The notes under the pieces were generated by a model. The model was given only the letters and a program-made list of their open reading frames with translations, ran no database searches and had not been told where the DNA came from. Positions 40,635 to 45,979 of a stretch of 45,979 nt of DNA are shown one piece after another. The position numbers and the translations under genes were made by a program. The DNA comes from a virus: the IMG/VR virus record IMGVR_UViG_3300022674_000016, positions 1 to 45,979 of that record; one strand, given 5' to 3'. How positions within the stretch are numbered: position 1 is the stretch's first letter; each line of letters starts with the position of its first letter.

Positions 40635-40671
40635 TCCTCACTTTGTCTCTGGATCTGGTGTTTGTGAGTCA
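40635..40671 (-). repeat. Duplicated 37-bp junction sequence, copy 2
   Basis: Second copy of the 37-bp sequence at 38519-38555 (one mismatch). Here it covers the last codons and stop of the gene at 40638-40961 and the ribosome binding site of the next small ORF. Confidence 0.88.
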
Positions 40672-40961
40672 TGTAGCTTTTCTGGTAGAGCGGGTGAGCC
40701 ATAGGGCCACCCCACGTCTAGGCTCACGTTCAGTACCCGCCTTGCCATAACTGCCCACTCGGGCGAAATCCACCAAGCATTTAATACTCGCCCCCTTCGA
40801 ACCGATTCCGCAAAGTTTCGGTCTGAGCATTCTTGGCACCACCATTCTAGGTCCGGTGGCTCCATGTCGTAGGAATGGCCCCAAGGAATCCCGCTATCAG
40901 ATCCGTATGGGGTAAACTTCCCGCACTCACAGCACCGTATGTCGTAACGCCAGTTGTACAT
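40638..40961 (-). CDS. Zinc-finger accessory protein, 107 aa
   Basis: N-terminal CCECGKF and, 25 residues later, WWCQEC form a two-pair zinc site around YGSDSGIPWGHSYDMEPPDLE. The rest is soluble, ending SQTPDPETK, encoded by the duplicated 37-bp sequence. GGAG before the start, downstream of a stem-loop (40979-41005). Confidence 0.68.
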   Translation of the reverse strand: MYNWRYDIRCCECGKFTPYGSDSGIPWGHSYDMEPPDLEWWCQECSDRNFAESVRRGRVLNAWWISPEWAVMARRVLNVSLDVGWPYGSPALPEKLHDSQTPDPETK

Positions 40962-40978
40962 AATGTCTCCGTTCTGCT

Positions 40979-41005
40979 GGGACTCCCCTTTCGCTGGAGA
41001 GTCCC
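40979..41005 (-). terminator. Intergenic stem-loop (attenuator or mRNA end)
   Basis: GGGACTCCCC (40979-40988), a 7-base loop, and GGAGAGTCCC (40996-41005) pair over 10 bp with one G-U. On the minus strand no T-run follows and the next ribosome binding site is close, so it is more likely a partial terminator or RNA-processing hairpin between two early genes. Confidence 0.5.
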
Positions 41006-41015
41006 TTTCTCATCG

Positions 41016-41270
41016 TTAAACAACTTTCGTCTTCGTCAAGTGCTGCATCTCAAGCAACGCTCTAGCTTCGGCGGGTTCAATCTCGGGATTCATCGCCATC
41101 AGGACGTTCGAAGCCATGACCATTTTGTCAGCCCCGGTAGGCTTCTGGCCTGAACTGTCGAACAGTCCCTTTGCCCACTCTTCAGCAATGTCGTAAGCTT
41201 TTTCGAGAGCCCACATAAGCAGAGGTTTCAAGAGGGATAAGACTTGTTTCCAATCAAATTTGAGTCCCAT
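41016..41270 (-). CDS. Small helical protein, holin-superfamily-like, 84 aa
   Basis: WKQVLSLLKPLLMWALEKAYDIAEEWAKGL is amphipathic-hydrophobic, and TGADKMVMASNVLMAMNP…EARALLEMQ resembles the C-terminal half of some small phage holin-like proteins (GxxKxxxAxxxL). It lacks a strong transmembrane helix, so holin is only one option. AAAGGA before the start. Confidence 0.55.
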   Translation of the reverse strand: MGLKFDWKQVLSLLKPLLMWALEKAYDIAEEWAKGLFDSSGQKPTGADKMVMASNVLMAMNPEIEPAEARALLEMQHLTKTKVV

Positions 41271-41288
41271 GTCAGTTCCTTTCTTTGG

Positions 41289-41498
41289 TTAAGCAAATCG
41301 TTCAACATCCATCTCGCAAGTGATGCGAACCCTTTCAGCCTTGCCTTCGCCAAACGCTCTTTCCGCATCCTTCTTGTAGCGGTATTGGCAAAGCTTCATG
41401 TCATCTCGCATCCATTGCGGGAAGAGTCCGGCTTCGTATAAAATGTCGTTCTCCCTTTGCCCACGCTTCACCCATCTTGTCACGCTGATCTTTGGCAT
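41289..41498 (-). CDS. Small basic protein, 69 aa, function unknown
   Basis: Not recognised. Strongly charged and aromatic (RWVKRGQRENDILYEAGLFPQWMRDDMK), possibly nucleic-acid binding. AAGGAGAA 7 bases before the start. Confidence 0.62.
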   Translation of the reverse strand: MPKISVTRWVKRGQRENDILYEAGLFPQWMRDDMKLCQYRYKKDAERAFGEGKAERVRITCEMDVERFA

Positions 41499-41557
41499 GT
41501 TCGTTCTCCTTTCGCTTGAAATGTTGAATGATCGCCAAACTTGGTATTGTTTTTGGT

Positions 41558-41953
41558 TTACTCCTTCTCAACTTTCTCCTTCTCAACCTGTTTAGCATCG
41601 CTTTTCCCCACTTTCTTCGGTAACATCCCTTTGATTTGTTTCTCTCTGTAAATTGCACCTTGTAAAACTATGATGTCAATTTGCATCTGTTGAACTTGCT
41701 TTGTTAATTGAGGGAGTACCTTCTGGTATTCGTCGAGTTGCTGTTCAAGTTGATCCAGGGTTGGGATAGGTGGAGTTACGGGAGGTGGAGCCTGTACAGG
41801 CGGTGGATTTGCCAAGACAGCCGGAACCTCCTCTGTTTCCCCGTTCATGGGAAGTGGAGGGGATGTGGTTGAGTGGTGCATTATGTACCAAGTGGCACCC
41901 CCAACAGTCAGGACGATTAGAAGGACTAGAAGTAGGAATGGGATAGGCTTCAT
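41558..41953 (-). CDS. Membrane protein with Pro-rich stalk and coiled coil, 131 aa
   Basis: Residues 5-24 (PFLLLVLLIVLTVGGATWYI) are a single N-terminal transmembrane helix, then a proline-rich stretch (NPPPVQAPPPVTPPIP), a coiled coil (LDQLEQQLDEYQKVLPQLTKQVQQM) and a Lys/Glu-rich end. This is i-spanin-like or a TonB-like stalk, but no outer-membrane lipoprotein partner was found. GAGGAG before the start. Confidence 0.65.
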   Translation of the reverse strand: MKPIPFLLLVLLIVLTVGGATWYIMHHSTTSPPLPMNGETEEVPAVLANPPPVQAPPPVTPPIPTLDQLEQQLDEYQKVLPQLTKQVQQMQIDIIVLQGAIYREKQIKGMLPKKVGKSDAKQVEKEKVEKE

Positions 41954-42078
41954 TTTTCGCTCCTCGCTGCCAAAAAGGGGTCATTTTAAGGGGAAAGAGC
42001 CGGGAGGCTACCCCGGTGCCAGAATACCCATTGGGCCGGTTCAACGGGCATCCTAGAGCAACCCCCCGGCAAGTTAGT

Positions 42079-42387
42079 TTATTCCTTCCTCCAGATGCAG
42101 AAGCCTTCCTCCTCGACCTTACAGACTACCTTCACGTCTCGACGCTTTGCTGCTCCCATGATGGCGGCTCGCAGGGTGTCGTGGTTGACGTTCGTTGCGC
42201 CAGGAGGGATGCAGAGGCAGTCTCCGATTGCCATTGTAGCAAGGAAGCCGTACTTCGAATCGCTCCCTTCGGCGGGGATCGGCTTGTCAACGGAAGTCAA
42301 AGTGTCAATCTTGACAATCTGCTTGGGTCCGGTCGCCTTCTTCTTGGGGGTTTTCGCCTTCTTTGGAGTGGTTTTTTCGTCGCTCAT
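42079..42387 (-). CDS. Small phage protein with basic tail, 102 aa
   Basis: Lys/Pro-rich N-terminus (KTTPKKAKTPKKKATGPK) followed by IGDCLCIPPGATNVNHDTLRAAIMGAAKRRDVKVVCKVEEEGFCIWRK, a compact domain recurrent in phages (…LRxAixxAakRxgxKvxxRvEexGxRIWR), probably a DNA-binding fold. It lies next to the recombination genes. Confidence 0.65.
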   Translation of the reverse strand: MSDEKTTPKKAKTPKKKATGPKQIVKIDTLTSVDKPIPAEGSDSKYGFLATMAIGDCLCIPPGATNVNHDTLRAAIMGAAKRRDVKVVCKVEEEGFCIWRKE

Positions 42388-42409
42388 TTGTATGTCCTTT
42401 CATCTTTCT

Positions 42410-42856
42410 TTAGATTTGGTTGTGTTTTGATGTTAAAATGGGGGTGCGTTCGCCTACTTCAGTTCGCTCATCAGTTGATTTGCCGTCATTCGGGACCGCA
42501 AGGTTGAGGACTAAGTTGAATCCCATGTTCAAGAGGGCATCGCTGAGGAGTTGTTCGAACTCTTCCTGAGAGAAATCTCCTTGCGGGATGCGCTCCCCGG
42601 TGCAACTTTTGTAGAGGTCGTTCAACTTCCAAAGGGCTTGAGGCTGAAGTGAAAAAGTTTCGAGGACCGTTTCCCCCGTGGTCGGCCCTTCACCGCTCGC
42701 CGTCCCGTCCAATTCTTCGGTCAGGACGTACTTTACGGTGAGCTTTGGGTTTCCGGTTGATGACTTGCCAAAGATCAAACTTTGAATCTCGGCAACGGCA
42801 ACGCCTTCCATCTTACGCAATGACGATCCGATGTCTTCCGGTACTGTGTAGCGCAT
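42410..42856 (-). CDS. ssDNA-binding-like protein of the recombination module, 148 aa
   Basis: GSSLRKMEGVAVAEIQSLIFGKSSTGNPKLTVKYVLTEE… then ETFSLQPQALWKLNDLYKSCTGERIPQGDFSQEEFEQLL resembles the OB-fold-type phage proteins (DUF669-like) coded beside Sak4 ATPases and nucleases. It probably coats single-stranded DNA during phage recombination. AAAGGAG before the start. Confidence 0.7.
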   Translation of the reverse strand: MRYTVPEDIGSSLRKMEGVAVAEIQSLIFGKSSTGNPKLTVKYVLTEELDGTASGEGPTTGETVLETFSLQPQALWKLNDLYKSCTGERIPQGDFSQEEFEQLLSDALLNMGFNLVLNLAVPNDGKSTDERTEVGERTPILTSKHNQI

Positions 42857-42867
42857 TTTACTCTCCT

Positions 42868-42900
42868 TTGTTCGTTTGTTGGTTTGTTGGTTTGTTTAGT
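42868..42900 (-). repeat. 8-base tandem repeat before the ssDNA-binding-like gene
   Basis: About four imperfect units of GTTTGTTG (plus strand) occupy the gap directly upstream of that gene's ribosome binding site. Change of copy number would alter leader length. Confidence 0.75.
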
Positions 42901-42901
42901 T

Positions 42902-43744
42902 TCAATCGCCTTTGCCATTTACTGTTTCTTCATCGGCACCTCCTTTCTCCGGTTTATAGTGTGTAAAGAAAGCTTTCCTTGCACCAGGACTGTCATGTTC
43001 GCAAAGCACTTTGTAGGGGCATTCGTTGCCGTAACTGTAGCATCGGGCCGATTTGTAGAAGTCACCCCTTTGGATGGAGCGGTACGTTCCTTCGACTGCC
43101 TCAAGCATCCGGTCAATGGCCTTGCGGTTGCATCGAGTCATGGCTCGTTCGAATTTTGGAATCTTTGTCTTGATGAGCATGTTGTACATTGTACCTTGGA
43201 GCGTTTCATTGAAGAGGGTTTCCGTTAGGTAATCATAGATCGACCCTTGCAGCCCCGTTGTCAGACCACTCAAATAGTTTTTGTCTATCCTTGCAGCCGT
43301 CTTGTACTCTACTCGCCAAAGCAAATCACTCTCATCTCTGGCCCAAGCGTCAGTTCGTCCGGTTAATATGTATTGGCCCATATCATGTTCGAGCGTTGTT
43401 TCACCTGGGATCAAGTGGTAGACTGGGTCATTGCCGTAAGCGTTGATCCATCCACTGACAAGGGTTGAGGCTTCGCTGGCGCAACGCAAGCAATAATCCT
43501 CGTCGTCATTTTGGTACACCTCTTGGACGAGATTCTTTACCTTGTTGTAATCTTGGATGTCTTCAAGGGACCATTCCTTTGCTGCCCAGAAATGTAAGAG
43601 TTGATGAACGATGTCACCTAATTTGAGAGCGTGACTTTTGGTGAGTGGAGCTAAGTTCTCGTGATAAATCCAAACGTACTTTTGTCTACAATGCATCCAT
43701 GTTTGGATTTTTGTATGGCTCAGTTTAAGCTTATCGCCGCTCAT
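42902..43744 (-). CDS. Cas4/RecB-like PD-(D/E)XK nuclease, 280 aa
   Basis: LSHTKIQTWMHCRQKY at the N-terminus (Cys19), GDIVHQLLHFW (His47), LTGRTDAW (Asp132), RVEYKTA (Glu146, Lys148) and C-terminal cysteines 235, 242 and 248 (CYSYGNECPYKVLC): the catalytic residues and four-cysteine iron-sulfur site of Cas4/AddB-type nucleases. It likely resects DNA for recombination. Overlaps the Sak4-like gene by ATGA. Confidence 0.88.
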   Translation of the reverse strand: MSGDKLKLSHTKIQTWMHCRQKYVWIYHENLAPLTKSHALKLGDIVHQLLHFWAAKEWSLEDIQDYNKVKNLVQEVYQNDDEDYCLRCASEASTLVSGWINAYGNDPVYHLIPGETTLEHDMGQYILTGRTDAWARDESDLLWRVEYKTAARIDKNYLSGLTTGLQGSIYDYLTETLFNETLQGTMYNMLIKTKIPKFERAMTRCNRKAIDRMLEAVEGTYRSIQRGDFYKSARCYSYGNECPYKVLCEHDSPGARKAFFTHYKPEKGGADEETVNGKGD

Positions 43745-44496
43745 GACATTTCCTCCTTGAAAATAAGTGAAAAGTCAGCGGGAACCGTTGTCTCAAGGTC
43801 ACGGCTCGTCCTGGCAATGCACTTGCCAACGGGCTTTGTCGTTACGATGTATTCAACGCCTTTTCCCGATGTCTTTACGCTTGTGTGATAGACTTCTTCG
43901 AAATATTTCCCTACCTTGTTACGCATCGAGCCTTGGATAGCGGGGAGGATGTCGAGCAACCTTCCGCTGTCTTCATCGTAGATGGCTTGTTCGTGAGCGA
44001 TGATATTGACATGCCGGAAGGTGGGTTGGAGGGCCATCATTGAATAGAAAAAGTCTTCAAGATTGCTCAAAACGATGGCCCATTCATCGAACTCGAACTT
44101 TACCTTCTTGCTCATTGACATGATCAGGCGAAAGAGGTGTTCGAGCAGGGAGGTAAGGGAGTCTACGACCAAGACTTGGTATTCTTGGGGCTCACCCGCC
44201 TTGATCGACGCTTCAATTTCGGAGATGCGGTCACAGAATTCGAGGTAGCCTAGAGGACGCTTTGCAATGGCAAGCTGGGGGGTGAGAATACGCTGCTTGA
44301 GAGTCGATTCGGTCAATTTCGCCTCAATCGGGATGACCTTGATATCGCCTGACTCTATCAATCCTTGCAAGTTTACCATTGATTTTATCTTCTGGTCAAC
44401 ATCTAAAAATAAAACTTTGTGCCCCAGCTTAGTGAAGGTTGCTGCGAGCGTTGTTTTACTTGTTCCTGGTTTGCCGTAGGTTAATATAAATGACAT
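43741..44496 (-). CDS. Sak4-like RecA-family ATPase, 251 aa
   Basis: Met at 44496 is chosen: GGAGGTG lies upstream and the protein then starts MSFILTYGKPGTSKTTLAA, with the Walker A loop (8-16) at the usual place. FLDVDQK follows, and Walker B VLVVDSLTSLLEHL at ~108-121. Length and neighbours (SSB-like protein, nuclease) fit Sak4, a phage single-strand-annealing/recombinase ATPase. Confidence 0.85.
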   Translation of the reverse strand: MSFILTYGKPGTSKTTLAATFTKLGHKVLFLDVDQKIKSMVNLQGLIESGDIKVIPIEAKLTESTLKQRILTPQLAIAKRPLGYLEFCDRISEIEASIKAGEPQEYQVLVVDSLTSLLEHLFRLIMSMSKKVKFEFDEWAIVLSNLEDFFYSMMALQPTFRHVNIIAHEQAIYDEDSGRLLDILPAIQGSMRNKVGKYFEEVYHTSVKTSGKGVEYIVTTKPVGKCIARTSRDLETTVPADFSLIFKEEMS

Positions 44497-44497
44497 A

Positions 44498-44707
44498 TCA
44501 CACCTCCATATTTGCAACTGCATTTTGAAATTTATGGGCAAGCTCAACGCCATCTCCATTCCCGAAATGCAGGGCAACGTGGTAAACGCTTCCGTTGTTT
44601 TGCTCACGCAATTCGATACATAGGCAACGTCCAGCCTCTTTCTGTAGGAATACTTTAATTTCTGCCCACTCCTTAGCCGGGAATACGTTTTGGCTTGTGT
44701 AGAACAT
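44498..44707 (-). CDS. Small protein, 69 aa, function unknown
   Basis: Not recognised. Alpha/beta, one Cys pair (CLC). AAGGAGG before the start; it directly precedes the Sak4-like gene, separated by 1 base. Confidence 0.62.
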   Translation of the reverse strand: MFYTSQNVFPAKEWAEIKVFLQKEAGRCLCIELREQNNGSVYHVALHFGNGDGVELAHKFQNAVANMEV

Positions 44708-44709
44708 AG

Positions 44710-45087
44710 CTATCTCCCTCCTTTAACATTGTACCGTGATGGCGGCGTATACATAATTCCAATTGCCGAAATGTCTTGCTGGTCTGACTTCGCATTGAAA
44801 TCAAACCTTCTCCAGCTTAGTAAAGAGAACATCTTGTGAAAAAATCCCTTTCTGTCCCTTTTCAACATCCATTCCCCATCACTCAATTCGCCAAGGTAAT
44901 AGTTGCCCTCCATGTGTGTTATTTGTTTGATGTTTTCGTATCCATTGCCATTCAACATCACTGTGAATACGCCTTCATTTACAATTTCGAGTCCCTCCTT
45001 TCTGTCTCGCCATTGTAAAAAGTGGTTAAGGACAAGCAACTCCTCCTCTGTATATTGATAACAAAATTCAATCTTTCTCCTGGGCAT
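44710..45087 (-). CDS. Protein of 125 aa, function unknown
   Basis: Not recognised. Met at 45087 overlaps the previous stop (TGATG) after GAGGTG. N-terminal MPRRKIEFCYQYTEEELLVLNHFLQW then a central basic region (DRKGFFHKMFSLLSWRRF). Encoded between the regulator-like gene and the recombination genes. Confidence 0.6.
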   Translation of the reverse strand: MPRRKIEFCYQYTEEELLVLNHFLQWRDRKEGLEIVNEGVFTVMLNGNGYENIKQITHMEGNYYLGELSDGEWMLKRDRKGFFHKMFSLLSWRRFDFNAKSDQQDISAIGIMYTPPSRYNVKGGR

Positions 45088-45488
45088 CACCCACCTCGCA
45101 GCTTTCTGGCAATATGCTTCTCCCATTCTATGTCGATTGGATCGGGCTCCCCATCGCTTTCCATAGCTTCCGTTACGCTCAGACCTTGCTTCTTGAGAGC
45201 GGCTACGAATTCTGCGTGTTCTCTTTGGTCCTTTTTGTTTGCATATTTCAGTTCATGCAAGACGCTCTTTGCCATTTCCAGGTCGACTTCATATAGGCCA
45301 ACGTCAATCTTCCTTATGATGCCTTGCTCAAGCAAAGGTGTTATCACATAGACATAAGGCTGGGCCGGATAAATCCTCCGGTCTGGTCGAATCATCTTGT
45401 ACCAATCTAAAACGTGCTTGGCCCGGAATTGCCTGATCCCGCCGTCGATGACGGTTGTTAAGAATTGATAACGGATTGTTAGCTTCAT
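45087..45488 (-). CDS. Winged-helix-like protein, possible regulator, 133 aa
   Basis: Met at 45488 with AAAGGAAAGG upstream. The central part (RAKHVLDWYKMIRPDRRIYPAQPYVYVITPLLEQGIIRKIDVGLYEVD) has the spacing of a winged helix (…V..LL..GII…V..G.Y.V), followed by a helical C-terminus. It is the first gene after a probable promoter and the TGCCAGAAA repeats, so self-regulation is possible. Confidence 0.55.
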   Translation of the reverse strand: MKLTIRYQFLTTVIDGGIRQFRAKHVLDWYKMIRPDRRIYPAQPYVYVITPLLEQGIIRKIDVGLYEVDLEMAKSVLHELKYANKKDQREHAEFVAALKKQGLSVTEAMESDGEPDPIDIEWEKHIARKLRGG

Positions 45489-45510
45489 TTTCGTTTTCCT
45501 TTCCTTTGAG

Positions 45511-45625
45511 TTTCTGGCATTATCATATCCCCCACCACACATCCATCTCATCCTTTTGCGTTTCTGGCAAATTTCTTGCCCAGCGCATTTCTGGCAATAT
45601 TAGATGCAAAAAGGTTTGGACAAAA
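45511..45625 (-). promoter_or_regulatory. Promoter with TGCCAGAAA operator-like repeats
   Basis: Minus-strand TGCCAGAAA at 45519-45511, 45569-45561 and 45596-45588, with further copies inside genes at 45111-45103 and 32328-32320. A TAATAT -10 (45602-45597) abuts the first copy; a weak -35 (TTTTGT at 45625-45620) is 17 bases before it. This would drive the operon starting at 45488. Confidence 0.5.
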
Positions 45626-45665
45626 TAATGGGATGGCCCTACCATTTGGCAAGGCTCATCCCATT
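45621..45665 (-). terminator. Rho-independent-type terminator after the zinc-ribbon gene
   Basis: AATGGGATG (45627-45635) pairs with CATCCCATT (45657-45665) over 9 bp, with a further 3 bp inside, 6 bases after the stop of the gene at 45672. On the minus strand the stem is followed by ATTATTTTG. It separates this gene from the next operon. Confidence 0.72.
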
Positions 45666-45671
45666 GTTATA

Positions 45672-45965
45672 TTATTTGGTCAATTTCTTGAGTCTGTTTC
45701 TCAGGCATGCTGTAGTATCGGTAAGCTCATCAATTGTTGCTATGCTACTGTACGCGTATTCTAAGTAGCCTACTAGAAAACTTGACTCATCAATTTTGAA
45801 TAGATCATCAACAACCTTTTTGAACTCTTCTCTTTGTGCCTCCAATTCATCCAGTTGGCATTCTTTGCACATGCCATTGAAAAGCGAATCCTCCCATACC
45901 TTTTCACCACAGTGGGGGCATTCGATTTCGTATGGTTCATAGTCATCTTCTCTTCGATAGTTCAT
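45672..45965 (-). CDS. Zinc-ribbon protein, last gene of the early operon, 97 aa
   Basis: YEIECPHCGEKVWEDSLFNGMCKECQLDELE holds two CxxC pairs about 17 residues apart, then a helical C-terminus. GGAGG would lie at 45971 onward, read across the circle junction; the same start is seen at 85. It is the most distal gene of the leftward operon that begins near 2764 on the circular map, and a terminator follows it. Confidence 0.78.
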   Translation of the reverse strand: MNYRREDDYEPYEIECPHCGEKVWEDSLFNGMCKECQLDELEAQREEFKKVVDDLFKIDESSFLVGYLEYAYSSIATIDELTDTTACLRNRLKKLTK

Positions 45966-45979
45966 TTTTCTTTTCCTCC
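45881..45979. repeat. Direct terminal repeat, right copy (assembly closure)
   Basis: Exact copy of 1-99. Removing one copy leaves about 45,880 unique bases and makes the zinc-ribbon gene continuous with the operon at the left edge. Confidence 0.93.

Noticed and set aside
1-45979. Prophage or CRISPR content
   Set aside because: No integrase, attachment sites, bacterial flanking genes or regularly spaced repeat-spacer array were seen.

Overview
The window is a complete or near-complete genome of a tailed double-stranded DNA phage (Caudoviricetes), most likely with a podovirus-like short tail. The first 99 bases are repeated exactly as the last 99 (1-99 = 45881-45979), so it is almost certainly a circularly closed assembly with about 45,880 unique bases, and the gene at the right edge continues over the left edge. 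Evidence for a short tail: terminase, portal, scaffold, capsid, two adaptor-like proteins, a nozzle-like protein, fibres and large ejection-type proteins are all present, and no tape measure, tail tube or sheath gene was seen. No integrase, lysogeny repressor module, phage RNA polymerase, tRNA or CRISPR array was recognised, so a lytic phage using host RNA polymerase is the simplest reading. The host is unknown. Strong GGAGG-type ribosome binding sites indicate a bacterium.

Layout. (1) 1-2764, minus strand: nine very small early-type genes. Their gaps carry nine copies of a dyad element, TGA-N7-TCA. (2) 2765-3609: an AT-rich non-coding divergent region with a 38-bp inverted repeat and clusters of an 11-bp repeat; it is a candidate origin and/or promoter switch. 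(3) 3610-31844, plus strand: the late operon, in order secreted Fn3 protein, TerS, TerL, endolysin, holin, ATP-grasp enzyme, portal, scaffold, major capsid protein, decoration-like protein, glycosyltransferase, beta-helix tail protein, radical SAM enzyme, adaptors, fibres, nozzle, GNAT-like protein and four ejection proteins. The capsid gene is split by a self-splicing-type group I intron carrying a LAGLIDADG endonuclease. (4) 31819-45965, minus strand: replication genes (a uracil-DNA-glycosylase/exonuclease/family A polymerase fusion and a DUF3987-type helicase), then about 17 small accessory genes (36-42 kb), then a recombination module (ssDNA-binding-like protein, Cas4/RecB-like nuclease, Sak4-like ATPase) and a regulator-like gene.

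How it fits together. The two leftward blocks look like early and middle functions, and the rightward block makes virions and lyses the cell. The 11-bp repeat occurs both in the divergent region and just upstream of the polymerase operon, suggesting common control or an origin function. Duplicated junction sequences at stop/start boundaries in both small-gene regions look like sites where genes have been swapped. Four enzymes embedded among virion genes (PurD-like ATP-grasp, DxD glycosyltransferase, radical SAM, GNAT-like) may modify virion or host-surface components. That is inference.
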